Origin: Sporosarcina obsidiansis
GTDB taxonomy: Bacteria > Bacillota > Bacilli > Bacillales_A > Planococcaceae
NCBI RefSeq assembly: GCF_009651005.1
Contig: NZ_WHVW01000003.1
Span: forward strand, 1 to 64,000
Length of the DNA stretch: 64,000 bases
Reading direction: 5' to 3'
Under the pieces are notes generated by a model. It was not told the origin of the DNA and did not search any database. It saw nothing but the letters and a program-made list of their open reading frames with translations. A program made the translations under genes and the position numbers. Of the stretch, positions 17,921 through 26,916 are shown one piece after another; position 1 is the stretch's first letter; each line of letters begins with the position of its first letter.

Positions 17921-18784
17921 ATGCTGATCAGTCAACCATCCACTATTGCCTCCGATTATGCCTATTGTGAAAAAATCATCAAACGTCATTCTAAAAGCTT
18001 TTACTATGCATTTTCAAATTTGCCGAAGGAGAAAGCGCGTGCAGTCTACGCAATTTATGCGTTTTGTCGGATTGCGGATGACAGTGTGGATGAAAACAAA
18101 ACGAGTGGGGCGCAACTAGCTGCATTGGATCAGTTGACAGCTGAACTGAACCGTTTTGGAAAGCATTGTGAAATTGATCATCCCTTATGGCGTGCATTGC
18201 GTGATGTATTCGATCGCTTTGATATGGATTTGCAGCCGTTTTACGATCAGTTGGTAGGACAGCGGATGGATATTCATTTTATGACACCAGCTAACCTCAG
18301 TGCATTGGAAACCTATAGTAAGTATGTGGCGGGTTCTGTTGGAAGGATGCTATTGCCAATCATCGCGAGTGACAAAAAATGCTCCCTGAATAGCGCAGCC
18401 GAAAACTTGGGTATTGCAATGCAAATTACGAATATCCTTCGTGATGTGGGAGAGGATTATCGTGAAAAGGGCCGGATTTATTTGCCGCAAGAGGAAATGG
18501 ATCGATATCATTATAATGAGCTTTTACTCGCGGAAGGCAGAATTACACAAGGATTTATGAATATGTGGGAGTATCTCGCTACCAGAGCAGAGTTTTTATA
18601 TGCTGATTTCACTCAGCATATAGAGGACTTTGATAAAGATAGTCGTTTTGCGGTGCTATCTTCTGCGCATGTGTACCAAGGGATTTTAAATAGTGTACGA
18701 AAAAGCGGGTATGATTGTTTTAATCGAAAGAATTATGTAACGCCAGTCGAAATGGCCAAGCTGGTTGCCCGGGCTAGCATGTAA
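17921..18784 (+). CDS. crtM: Dehydrosqualene (diapophytoene) synthase
   Basis: Head-to-head condensation of two farnesyl diphosphates to C30 diapophytoene, the committed step of this carotenoid pathway. Both Asp-rich Mg-binding motifs are visible: DDSVD (53-57) and DVGED (175-179) within ILRDVGEDYREKGRIYLP. The length is 287 aa from ATG 17921, chosen because AAAGGAGA (17907-17914) sits 6 bp upstream; the open frame continues to 17873 inside crtN without an SD. It lies between the two desaturase paralogues. Confidence 0.93.
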   Translation: MLISQPSTIASDYAYCEKIIKRHSKSFYYAFSNLPKEKARAVYAIYAFCRIADDSVDENKTSGAQLAALDQLTAELNRFGKHCEIDHPLWRALRDVFDRFDMDLQPFYDQLVGQRMDIHFMTPANLSALETYSKYVAGSVGRMLLPIIASDKKCSLNSAAENLGIAMQITNILRDVGEDYREKGRIYLPQEEMDRYHYNELLLAEGRITQGFMNMWEYLATRAEFLYADFTQHIEDFDKDSRFAVLSSAHVYQGILNSVRKSGYDCFNRKNYVTPVEMAKLVARASM

Positions 18785-18799
18785 GGAGGGATGGCTTCT

Positions 18800-20308
18800 A
18801 TGTTGGAAAACCAGAAAAGCGTATTGGTGGTCGGTGGAGGTTTAGGGGGACTGTCGGCCGCTATTTCATTAGCGCAACGTGATTACGCGGTGACGTTATA
18901 TGAGAAAAATGAGCATTTGGGTGGAAAGTTGAATCGCTTAGAACAGGATGGCTTCGGTTTCGACTTGGGTCCTTCCATTCTGACCATGCCCCATATTTTC
19001 GAGAAGCTGTTTGCAGATAGCGGAAAACGAATGGTAGATTATGTGCCGATTCTTCGTTTGGAACGAGAATGGCGTTCATTTTTTCCAGATGGCACCGTTC
19101 TAGACTTGTATGGGGATCTTGAGCGGATGGAGAAGGAAAATAAGAAACTATCACGTCGAGATATGAAAGATTACAAAGACTTTCTGCTGTACGCGAAAGG
19201 CTTGTATGAAATGACGGAAGCTGGTTATTTCAGAGAAGGACTTGACTCGACAAGCGAAGTGATTAAACATCACGGTATGCTGAAGTCCATAAAAGGCTTT
19301 GATTTGTTTTCGACGATGCACGAAGCAATCGATAAGAGAATACGCAATCCTCATTTGCGGGATATGCTTTCCTATTTTATTAAATATGTTGGATCTTCCC
19401 CTTATGATGCTCCAGCCATTTTAAACATGATGATTTATATGCAATATGCACAGGGTTGTTGGTATGTGCCTGGTGGGATGCATCGTCTAGCAGAAGGCCT
19501 TGTGAAACTAGCAGAGGAAGTCGGAGTTCAACTGCATACAGGTACCGGTGTCCGAAAAATGAAGACGGTGGGAGACCTGATTATTGGAGCAGAGCTGGAA
19601 GACGGTCGTGTAGCAGAAGCGGATTATTATATTTCCAATATGGAAGTCATCCCGTTTTATCAAAAGATGGTGGATATGGAACCCGAATGGACCGATAAGC
19701 TAGAGCGCAAATTTGAACCATCGAGCTCAGGTTTGGTGCTTCATTTGGGAGTGAAGAAAAAATATCCGCAACTCAACCATCATAACTTCTTTTTTTCCAA
19801 GAATCTGAAAAAGCAGATGAATAAAGTGTTCGTGAAGAAACAATTGCCGGATGATCCAACGATTTATCTCGTCAATACAAATAAAACAGATCCCTCTCAA
19901 GCGTTACCAGGTCATGAAAACTTGAAGATCCTTCCCCACATCCCGTATATCCAAGATCATCCGTTTACGCCTGCTGATTATTTGAAGTTGGAAGAAACAG
20001 TTCTCGATAAGCTCGAACGTATGGGTCTAGATGGGTTACGTGAGAATATCGTCACTCGTGATGTGTGGACGCCTCATGATATTGAGCGTACATATGGTTC
20101 GCATCGCGGCTCAATTTATGGAACGGTATCAGATAAAAAGAAGAATAAAGGATTCAAGAATAAAAAGCATAGTGAGCGTTTTGACAATCTGTATTTTGTT
20201 GGAGGTACAGTCAATCCTGGTGGAGGTATGCCGATGGTGACACTGAGTGGCCAGCAAGTGTGCGATAAAATTATGACACGAGACATGGCAGAACGATCAA
20301 ACTTGTAA
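18800..20308 (+). CDS. crtP: Diaponeurosporene/diapolycopene oxygenase (CrtP/CrtNb-type)
   Basis: CrtN paralogue that oxidises the terminal methyl group of the C30 chain to an aldehyde. It has GGGLGGLSAA near the N-terminus and VGGTVNPGGGMPMVTLSGQ near the C-terminus, the form found in CrtP rather than CrtN. The length is 502 aa. ATG 18800 (MLENQKS) is preferred to 18791 because AAGGAGGG (18783-18790) abuts the earlier codon. The gene follows crtM by 15 bp and precedes crtQ by 33 bp. Confidence 0.9.
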   Translation: MLENQKSVLVVGGGLGGLSAAISLAQRDYAVTLYEKNEHLGGKLNRLEQDGFGFDLGPSILTMPHIFEKLFADSGKRMVDYVPILRLEREWRSFFPDGTVLDLYGDLERMEKENKKLSRRDMKDYKDFLLYAKGLYEMTEAGYFREGLDSTSEVIKHHGMLKSIKGFDLFSTMHEAIDKRIRNPHLRDMLSYFIKYVGSSPYDAPAILNMMIYMQYAQGCWYVPGGMHRLAEGLVKLAEEVGVQLHTGTGVRKMKTVGDLIIGAELEDGRVAEADYYISNMEVIPFYQKMVDMEPEWTDKLERKFEPSSSGLVLHLGVKKKYPQLNHHNFFFSKNLKKQMNKVFVKKQLPDDPTIYLVNTNKTDPSQALPGHENLKILPHIPYIQDHPFTPADYLKLEETVLDKLERMGLDGLRENIVTRDVWTPHDIERTYGSHRGSIYGTVSDKKKNKGFKNKKHSERFDNLYFVGGTVNPGGGMPMVTLSGQQVCDKIMTRDMAERSNL

Positions 20309-20341
20309 ATAGATTGTATCGCTGGTGGAAAGGAGCTTGCT

Positions 20342-21454
20342 ATGGATAGTGTGCTGATCATGGGAATGGCGGTAGCCTGCTTCGGACTGCTGTGTGGTGT
20401 GCTCGTGTTTTGGAAAGTGCCTGTAATACAAGCGTCAGGTAGACCATCTTCCTCCGTATCGATCATCGTCCCTGCCAGAAATGAAGAACGTCGGATACGG
20501 CCTCTATTGGAGTCGATCCTTCATCAACGTGACGTGTCATATGAATTGATTGTAGTAGATGATGGTTCTACAGATGGCACAATAGAGTTGGTTCAAACTT
20601 TTGGAGCAACCGTGTTATCAAATGAACAACTGGAAGAAGGTTGGGTTGGCAAGTCCGCAGCTTGCTGGGCAGGTGCTCTAGCGGCAGAAAATGAGTTACT
20701 ACTCTTCATGGATGCGGATACCGTTTTCACGGATTTGGATAGCCTAGCAAATTATGTTGCAGCTTTTGAATCTATGGATAGTTGTGGAATTTTATCGTTG
20801 CAACCCGATCACTATGCGGAAAAATGGTATGAACAGATCGCCTTGCTATTTCCACTTATCGTCATGGCAGGCATGAATGTATTTACCGTATTCGGCCACC
20901 GTTTGAAAAGTGGAGGCTCATTCGGACCTTGTTTGTTATGCAGTAAAGAACAGTATGAAGAGGTGGGCGGACATGCTGCAGTCCGTGGTGCGGTCATGGA
21001 TGATTTGGCCCTTGGTAAGGCTTTTCAGGAGCAAGATTTGCCAGTCCATTGTTTTAGTGGTCGAGGAATTGCTTGGTTGCGAATGTATCCGGAAGGGTTG
21101 TCCCATATGATTCAAGGCTATTCGAAAAGCATGGCGACTGGCTCAGCAGCTACGCATCCGATGGTGATGGGACTCATATATCTTTGGATGTCGGGTGGTC
21201 TTGTCGTACCAGGTCTGCTTGTCGTTTCTGCATGGGAAGATTCATTCTTATGGCTTTGGGTATTTGTCATTCTTTATGCAATATACATGGCAGAATTAAT
21301 AATTGCTTCACGGCGTGTCGGTCGTTTTAAATGGTGGATCTTTCCGATATATCCGTTGTTGTTATTTGTCTTCATCTCCATTTTCCTGTACTCCCTTTAC
21401 TTATCAAAACGAAGAGGCAGTGTGCAGTGGAAAGGGCGCGATATCAATGTGTAG
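20342..21454 (+). CDS. crtQ: Diaponeurosporenoate glycosyltransferase (CrtQ-type)
   Basis: GT2-family membrane glycosyltransferase expected to esterify glucose to the C30 carotenoic acid. An N-terminal membrane segment (4-24) is followed by the GT-A domain with VVDDGSTDGT, EGWVGKSAACWAG and MDADTVF. Three hydrophobic segments close the protein. The C-terminal VQWKGRDI is typical of CrtQ-like enzymes. It is 370 aa with SD AAAGGAGC. Context between the oxygenase and crtO makes the assignment firm. Confidence 0.9.
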   Translation: MDSVLIMGMAVACFGLLCGVLVFWKVPVIQASGRPSSSVSIIVPARNEERRIRPLLESILHQRDVSYELIVVDDGSTDGTIELVQTFGATVLSNEQLEEGWVGKSAACWAGALAAENELLLFMDADTVFTDLDSLANYVAAFESMDSCGILSLQPDHYAEKWYEQIALLFPLIVMAGMNVFTVFGHRLKSGGSFGPCLLCSKEQYEEVGGHAAVRGAVMDDLALGKAFQEQDLPVHCFSGRGIAWLRMYPEGLSHMIQGYSKSMATGSAATHPMVMGLIYLWMSGGLVVPGLLVVSAWEDSFLWLWVFVILYAIYMAELIIASRRVGRFKWWIFPIYPLLLFVFISIFLYSLYLSKRRGSVQWKGRDINV

Positions 21455-21478
21455 CGAGCTGATGAAGGGGCTGATGGG

Positions 21479-21961
21479 ATGCCGCTGATTGAGTTGCCGT
21501 TGATATGGGTAGTAATTCTAGATGTTGTGGCTTGGATGGTTCTTCATATCACCATATCGGTGGTGGCACAACAAGTTCCTATCAATTGGTTTGTGCGGAA
21601 TGAGCGTTGGTTCAAAAGTTTTTCCTGGGAACAAGAGGGACGCATATGGCAGCGACTATTCCGTGTGAAGAAATGGAAGGGGTACATTCCAGATGGTACG
21701 TTGTTCATTCGGAGTGGCTACAATAAGAAGCAGTTGCATGGAATGAATTCTGCATCGCTTACTGATTTTTTGCTGGAGTCTAGACGAGCGGAGTTTGTGC
21801 ATTGGTTGATGATCCTACCGAGTATTCTGTTCTTTTTTTGGAATCCGGTATGGGCAGCATGGCTCAATGTAGCCTATGCTGTATTATTCAATGTGCCGTT
21901 GATCGTAGTACAACGATTTAATCGCCCACGTTTGGAAAGATTGTTAAAGTCGTCACCGTAA
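21479..21961 (+). CDS. crtO: Glycosyl-carotenoid acyltransferase (CrtO-type)
   Basis: A 160-aa membrane protein, last gene of the pigment operon, matching glycosyl-4,4'-diaponeurosporenoate acyltransferase, which adds a fatty acyl chain to the sugar. Family features seen are an N-terminal hydrophobic helix, the W-rich RIWQRLFRVKKWKGYIPDG segment and ESRRAEFVHW. Two further membrane segments follow at about 105-140. The SD AAGGGG (21465-21470) is 8 bp from the ATG. A strong terminator ends the operon. Confidence 0.88.
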   Translation: MPLIELPLIWVVILDVVAWMVLHITISVVAQQVPINWFVRNERWFKSFSWEQEGRIWQRLFRVKKWKGYIPDGTLFIRSGYNKKQLHGMNSASLTDFLLESRRAEFVHWLMILPSILFFFWNPVWAAWLNVAYAVLFNVPLIVVQRFNRPRLERLLKSSP

Positions 21962-22026
21962 GTTTTTTGCATCCTAAATGGGGTATTTGTATGATAATGT
22001 GTTTAAACTTGTTACAAACTTTTGAT

Positions 22027-22068
22027 GCAAAGGAAGAAGGTTAGTCGCCTCTTCCTTTGCGTTTTTTT
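22027..22068 (+). terminator. Terminator of the carotenoid operon
   Basis: A perfect 11-bp stem GCAAAGGAAGA/TCTTCCTTTGC with a 12-nt loop is followed by T7. Confidence 0.9.
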
Positions 22069-22077
22069 GATTTTGCC

Positions 22078-22863
22078 TCATGATCGGCGTTTTCTAATGG
22101 CGATTAGAATAATGGTTAGTATGAAGAGAAGTAGGCAGATGAGTACCGTTGTAATGATTGTAGGGTATTCCCCGTTAAATCCACTTTCTGATACATGCTT
22201 CGAATAGATTCCATAGTACGCCCAAACAAAGACCAGTCCGTAAGCGATATTTTGTTGTTGTAGCATGGTGAGGATACCAATTGCAGCTCCGACGAATAGA
22301 ATGATGATGGTCCATGTCACTTCTGATAAACCAAATCCATCCCAATTTATTGAGACAAGAAGTGCAGTGATATTCGCGATGGTGGCAATTGTAATCCAGC
22401 CGAAGTATACACTGAATGGAAGTTTAATGAACAGCCATTCTCTACGTGATAGAGAAGCCGTAGAGGTCATGTTGTTGATTTTAATTAAACATAACAGAAG
22501 CAGTATCATAATCAGAACGGATATGAATAATTTTTCATAATGCCATGCAAGGATCCATAGTGCGTTAAGGATGGAAGAGATGCAAAAATAAATGCCAACC
22601 TGATTTAGTAGGATTGAATTTCTCTTCTTTTGGAATAGACCTAACTGATACAGAACATGGAGAGCCAGCAATACATAAATGACGCCCCAAATGGCAAACG
22701 TAAATCCTGCAGGTGCAAATAAATTACCGTACTTATCCGATACTTCGCTTGTGGTTTGTCCGTTAATGGGTAATGTGTTTGCTAAGATATTGACTGTAAT
22801 CATGATGGTGTACGTGATCACGATCCACAAACTCAAGTACATAGGTCTTCCTGTTTGATTCAT
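22078..22863 (-). CDS. TspO/MBR-like tryptophan-rich membrane protein
   Basis: A 261-aa protein with about seven hydrophobic segments. The segment APAGFTFAIWGVIYVLL matches the first conserved block of the TspO/MBR (tryptophan-rich sensory) superfamily. The protein is longer than classical TspO (about 160 aa), as in the larger Bacillus members. Classical TspO binds porphyrins and cholesterol-like ligands; function here is unknown. The SD GAGGTGAGC lies just upstream of ATG 22863. It is divergent from the NUDIX/DUF3427 chimera. Confidence 0.78.
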   Translation of the reverse strand: MNQTGRPMYLSLWIVITYTIMITVNILANTLPINGQTTSEVSDKYGNLFAPAGFTFAIWGVIYVLLALHVLYQLGLFQKKRNSILLNQVGIYFCISSILNALWILAWHYEKLFISVLIMILLLLCLIKINNMTSTASLSRREWLFIKLPFSVYFGWITIATIANITALLVSINWDGFGLSEVTWTIIILFVGAAIGILTMLQQQNIAYGLVFVWAYYGIYSKHVSESGFNGEYPTIITTVLICLLLFILTIILIAIRKRRS

Positions 22864-23006
22864 ATGCTCACCTCTTTTTCTAATTCTATTGTTGGTGTTA
22901 GATAACTATTCCTGTTTTAGCGATAGTTAAAACGTGGAGGTCCTCTCTGTTGCTTCCAATTGGTGGTATATGGATCTCAAATGGAACGTTGGCAGAGGTG
23001 AATAAA

Positions 23007-23468
23007 ATGAAGAAATATGTACGGGTAGTAGGAGCAGTGATTGAAAACGAAAATGGGAAAATTCTAGCTGCTCTTCGCAGTCCTCGTGAAGGAGTTAAAT
23101 ACTTTGAGGATCTGAAAACTGATATCTTTTTCATTACACTAAATAAGTCAGATAAGGATTTTTCACCGTCTACTCAATATGAGGATTATGCAATCAATGA
23201 TAGACTTTTCCATTGGCAATCACAAAGTCGTACGTCTGACACCAGTCCAACTGGTAAACGATATATCAATCATCGACAAACAGGGAATCATATTGCGCTA
23301 TTCGTTAGGGAATACAAAAAAGACTCTGGATATACTGCACCGTTCACGTTTCTCGGAATAACTGACTATGTAAGTCATACAGGAAGCCAACCGATCAGCT
23401 TCGTTTGGCGGTTACATGAGAAAATGCCCGCTAAAATGGTCCAGGCGGCAAATAAGAATGTACTATAG
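23007..23468 (+). pseudogene. Chimeric remnant: NUDIX N-terminus joined to DUF3427 C-terminus
   Basis: A 153-aa open frame with good SD (AGAGGTG). Residues 1-25 (KYVRVVGAVIENENGKILAALRS) are the first strands of a NUDIX hydrolase, but the NUDIX box is absent. From about residue 32 the sequence becomes DUF3427-like (KTDIFFITLNKSDKDFSPS, YEDYAINDRLFHWQSQSR, then RYINHRQTGNHIALFVRE). DUF3427 normally ends large DEAD/DEAH helicase proteins. The simplest reading is an internal deletion that fused two neighbours in frame and left a small protein without either catalytic centre. Expression is possible. A rare natural small DUF3427 protein is the alternative. Confidence 0.65.
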
Positions 23469-23470
23469 TA

Positions 23471-23510
23471 AAAACCCGAGGGATGAATCGAAATCGCACT
23501 CTCGGGTTTT
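23471..23510. terminator. Bidirectional terminator between the DUF3427 remnant and the laccase gene
   Basis: AAAACCCGAG pairs perfectly with CTCGGGTTTT (10 bp) around a 20-nt loop, and it is A- and T-flanked on both sides. It separates convergent genes. Confidence 0.8.
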
Positions 23511-23514
23511 CACG

Positions 23515-25290
23515 TCACTCACACTCGCATCGATAAGTTTCCGAACAAGGCGGACATTTTGAACATTTTTTTTTATGGCAATCTTCCTCTTTGGAAGGAG
23601 TGCTAGGTTGTTTTTCCTTACAGTTGCAATCTTCTTTACAACCACATGGAATCGTTCGAGTCTGTTTACATTTACACTCACATGTGCAGCGCTTCTTACA
23701 AGAACATGTATATTGACATCTACGCTCGACAACCTCAAATGGCCGCATCATATCATAATCCTCATGCTCTAATATATGACAATGGAATACGTAACGCCCT
23801 GTGAACGGAGCGAACCGCATGATGACACGGGTGACGAATCCAGGTGGTGATTGAACCGTGTCTTTCCATCCGCGTTCGTTTTCTGCAGGTGGCTGGGGCG
23901 GACCTGTAAAATGAAGCAATCCATTCGACGTGAGGCCTTGCGCATCAAACGGAATTCGGTCGAGGATTTGGAATTGAATGAGGTGAATATGCAATGGGTG
24001 TGTGGTGCCCGCGGCATTAATAAACCGCCAGATTTCCATATCGTTCAGTTTTGGTTTCACGTCTATCCGTTCCATGAATCCCTTGTTGTTCAATAAAAAT
24101 TTAAAACGTCCAAACTCATCAATGGTTGCGTCAAATGTAATATCCCGTGTCCGGTCTGCATCGCATTCTTTTAACTTAGGAATGTGGCTCAAGAATGTCG
24201 GTACTTTGCTAGTGTCAGATCCGTTTATTTCGATTACTCTGAACTGCATTACAAGTCCATCTGTCTCAGGATTTGGCGGAACTCCAATAGGCGGTGGAAA
24301 ATCAAACGGTGAATTCGCTGTGTTTTTAATAACAATTTCAGTTCCAGGCTCATGTTTGGAGAAATCGATGATCACATCCATTCGTTCTGCTGGAGCGATT
24401 AGTAATTCAGTCATGTAGACAGGTTTCTCCAATAACCCTCCATCGCTTCCGATTTGGATGAACTTTTGACCGTTGGAGAGTTTTAATCGATAGAAACGTT
24501 CATTGGAAGCATTTACAATACGGAATCGATATTTTCGCTGTTCTACTTCTAAAAATGGCCAAACCTTACCGTTCACTGTAATGTTTTCGAAGGTTTCTCC
24601 TGGTGTAACAGAGGGATGAGGGAATTCTAGGCCCGGCTCAAGAGGACCTGGTCTGACATTCGTTGTGTCAGGATAAAATAGCGAACCATCTTCATTGAAA
24701 CCTCGATCTGCAACGACTAAAGGAATTTCAAAGGCACCGGAAGGCAGATTAAGCTTGCGTTCCTCTTCATCCCGAATGATATACATCCCAACGAGTCCCG
24801 CGTAGACGTTTAAACGCGTGATGCCAACAGCGTGATCGTGATACCACAGGGTGGAGGCGCGCTGATTGTTATTGTATTTATAGACGGGTGAATCAAAGAC
24901 AGGTCCTACGAATTTAAAATCATTCGTAAACCAAGCTTCCGGGTAGCCGTCGCTTTCGGGTTCAACTTCAGCTCCGTGCAAATGCACTACGGTCCGAACA
25001 TCGGGCATATGTTCTCCTGAGCCATGGAGTGTTCGGTCAATCGGCAACAGATGCTTCTCAGGCAGCTGATTCATCCACTTGACATGTGCGCACTCTCCAC
25101 GATTGACATTGATGACAGGTCCAGGAAACTGACCGTTATAGCCCCAAATCTTAGTGGGTGCTAACTCACTATGAAACTCATGAAAAAACTCTTTCATCGA
25201 AACTTCATAATAGGTAAAACACTTATGCCGCTCCTTTGGCGATAAATACTGGGGAATTGGGAGCGCATCGATAAACGGCGTCAAATCCAA
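23515..25290 (-). CDS. cotA: CotA-type multicopper oxidase with cysteine-rich C-terminal tail
   Basis: Laccase/bilirubin-oxidase-type multicopper oxidase, in Bacillus a spore outer-coat enzyme. The four copper motifs are complete: HLHGAE (His103/105), WYHDH (His151/153), HPLHIHL and HCHILEHEDYDMM. The start is TTG 25290 with AAGGATG upstream, and there is no signal peptide. The protein is 591 aa against about 513 for B. subtilis CotA; the excess is a tail, residues 523-591, holding 17 cysteines in CxC and CxxC spacing with many Lys. That tail is unusual and may bind copper or crosslink into the coat. It is monocistronic. Confidence 0.9.
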   Translation of the reverse strand: MDLTPFIDALPIPQYLSPKERHKCFTYYEVSMKEFFHEFHSELAPTKIWGYNGQFPGPVINVNRGECAHVKWMNQLPEKHLLPIDRTLHGSGEHMPDVRTVVHLHGAEVEPESDGYPEAWFTNDFKFVGPVFDSPVYKYNNNQRASTLWYHDHAVGITRLNVYAGLVGMYIIRDEEERKLNLPSGAFEIPLVVADRGFNEDGSLFYPDTTNVRPGPLEPGLEFPHPSVTPGETFENITVNGKVWPFLEVEQRKYRFRIVNASNERFYRLKLSNGQKFIQIGSDGGLLEKPVYMTELLIAPAERMDVIIDFSKHEPGTEIVIKNTANSPFDFPPPIGVPPNPETDGLVMQFRVIEINGSDTSKVPTFLSHIPKLKECDADRTRDITFDATIDEFGRFKFLLNNKGFMERIDVKPKLNDMEIWRFINAAGTTHPLHIHLIQFQILDRIPFDAQGLTSNGLLHFTGPPQPPAENERGWKDTVQSPPGFVTRVIMRFAPFTGRYVFHCHILEHEDYDMMRPFEVVERRCQYTCSCKKRCTCECKCKQTRTIPCGCKEDCNCKEKQPSTPSKEEDCHKKKCSKCPPCSETYRCECE

Positions 25291-25436
25291 GCTGTCACAT
25301 CCTTCTTATAATATGGGCTTATGTAGTAGTAGATGCCTAAAGGTAAATTTGTGTGCAAAGATATTATGGAGAAGTATAGTAATGCTAGTACTTTTCTTAT
25401 TTGATGCTGTAGAAATTATTAGGAAAGACAGTGAAA

Positions 25437-25477
25437 TATAAAAAATGATCGTCTGAAGTACATTCGCAGACGATCAT
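25437..25477 (-). terminator. Minus-strand terminator downstream of the 55-aa gene
   Basis: Within the 314-bp gap 25291-25604, a perfect 11-bp stem (ATGATCGTCTG/CAGACGATCAT, 11-nt loop) is followed on the minus strand by TTTTTTATATTT. It would end transcripts from 25605-25772. I see no gene in the rest of this gap, which must also contain the cotA promoter. Confidence 0.75.
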
Positions 25478-25604
25478 CTAAATAGTGACATTAAGTTTCA
25501 AATTTCAGTAGATGTAAATGGTTACTGGATTTTTTTAGCTAATGGTTTCTTGACTCTAAATCGAAAATGCGAGATTTGATTAAAGTAAATTCCTTAGTAG
25601 CCAT

Positions 25605-25772
25605 TTAATCTTTTTCTATTTGTAACATCGTTTGATACTCAACCTGTCCACCAATATCCTCTAGGAGATGACCTACCCGATCAAACAGCTGATCAACTTG
25701 TTCAAAACGTTTATCAACCTGCTCAACACTTTCTGTCAAGCCTTCTAACAGTTGAAGCACGCGCACTTCCAT
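25605..25772 (-). CDS. Small coiled-coil protein, unknown function
   Basis: A 55-aa protein from ATG 25772 (MEVRVLQLLEG), chosen for the AGGAAG SD; the frame extends to 25838 without one. Nearly the whole length is a predicted amphipathic helix with heptad-like repeats (VDKRFEQVDQLFDRVGHLLEDIG). I do not recognise a family. The following terminator supports a real small gene. Confidence 0.55.
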   Translation of the reverse strand: MEVRVLQLLEGLTESVEQVDKRFEQVDQLFDRVGHLLEDIGGQVEYQTMLQIEKD

Positions 25773-25994
25773 AAGTTCATTCTTCCTATTATAAATTGTT
25801 GTGTTCTTTATACACGTGGGAATACAAGTGTGTATCAAAAAAGAAACATTCGTTCTTCTTTTCGTTTCGAAAGAAATTACGTCTTTAGGTAGTGTTAAGA
25901 ATAGTATAAGTTAACATACGAAGATGCCAACTCGATCAAAATAATGTAAACTGACAAAGGCGGCTCAAGCCACTAGGAAAGGATGGGATGAAAC

Positions 25995-26849
25995 TTGAAG
26001 ACCTATACAGCGAAAAGAAAGCTGATTACAGAATACATCTGGATTATGATTGGCTCCGTTTTTGTTGGCTTGGCTTATAATATATTTTTCCTGCCTGCTA
26101 GACTTGCAGCAGGCGGTGTGTCGGGTATCAGTACGATTTTATATGAGTTATATCAATTCGAACCAGCTTTTGTGCAGTGGCTGATTAATATCCCTATATT
26201 TTTCCTTGGCCTTGCGTTACTTGGAAAAGATTTCAGTTTGAAAACATTGGTCGGTACATTTTTTGTGCCGTTAACGATTTATTTAAGTAAGGATATCCCA
26301 TTCGCGATAGATAACCCTTTATTGGCGGCGATCTATGGAGGAATTCTATTAGGAGTAGGGCTGGGAATTGTTTACCGAGGCAATGGGTCGACAGGTGGCC
26401 TTGCAACTGTTGCGCAGATTGTGAAAAAGTATACCGGCTTGTCCAGTGGTTATGCTCAATTAATCGTAGATGGAATCGTCGTAATTGGTTCCGCAATGGT
26501 GTTTAATTTAGAGTTAGCCTTATTTGCTATGATGGCGATTTTTGTGACTAGTAAAGTGATAGACTTTGTACAGCTGCAAACGTCACCTTCCAAGCTTGTG
26601 CTGATCATTACGGAGCAAGAGGAACGAGTTCAGACAATTATTAAAGAAGAAATCGATAGGGGATTGACGAAAGTAAGATCCATCGGTGGCTTTTCCAATC
26701 AAGAGAAGACGATGATTTTATGCGTGGTAGAGCAACAGGAAGCCATTTATTTGAAAAAAATCTTGCAGGAAGAAGAGCCACATTCTTTTGTAGTATTTAT
26801 AAATGCATCGGAAATTCTAGGAAGAGGATTTTCACTTGCTAAAAGCTAA
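25995..26849 (+). CDS. YitT family membrane protein (DUF161/DUF2179)
   Basis: A 284-aa protein with five to six membrane segments in residues 10-190, followed by a cytoplasmic DUF2179 domain at about 195-280. ARLAAGGVSGISTILY and YGGILLGVGLGIVYRGNGSTGGLATVAQIV are hallmark YitT segments. It starts with TTG 25995 behind AAAGGATGGG; the nearby ATG 25988 is out of frame. Function is unknown; relatives are multi-copy in Bacillaceae. A terminator follows. Confidence 0.85.
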   Translation: MKTYTAKRKLITEYIWIMIGSVFVGLAYNIFFLPARLAAGGVSGISTILYELYQFEPAFVQWLINIPIFFLGLALLGKDFSLKTLVGTFFVPLTIYLSKDIPFAIDNPLLAAIYGGILLGVGLGIVYRGNGSTGGLATVAQIVKKYTGLSSGYAQLIVDGIVVIGSAMVFNLELALFAMMAIFVTSKVIDFVQLQTSPSKLVLIITEQEERVQTIIKEEIDRGLTKVRSIGGFSNQEKTMILCVVEQQEAIYLKKILQEEEPHSFVVFINASEILGRGFSLAKS

Positions 26850-26855
26850 TGAATA

Positions 26856-26905
26856 AGGGCTATCTGGAGCATCGTGGTGCATGACATTCCAGATAGCCCT
26901 GTTTT
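26856..26905. terminator. Bidirectional terminator after the YitT gene
   Basis: A perfect 13-bp stem AGGGCTATCTGGA/TCCAGATAGCCCT with a 19-nt loop, followed by GTTTTC. Convergent with the chemoreceptor gene. Confidence 0.8.
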
Positions 26906-26916
26906 CTAAGTAAAAT

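Noticed and set aside
25307-25315. CATATTATA on the minus strand, a perfect SigmaK -10 near cotA
   Set aside because: The predicted start of transcription would fall on or after the SD of the TTG start, and no -35 lies at the right spacing.
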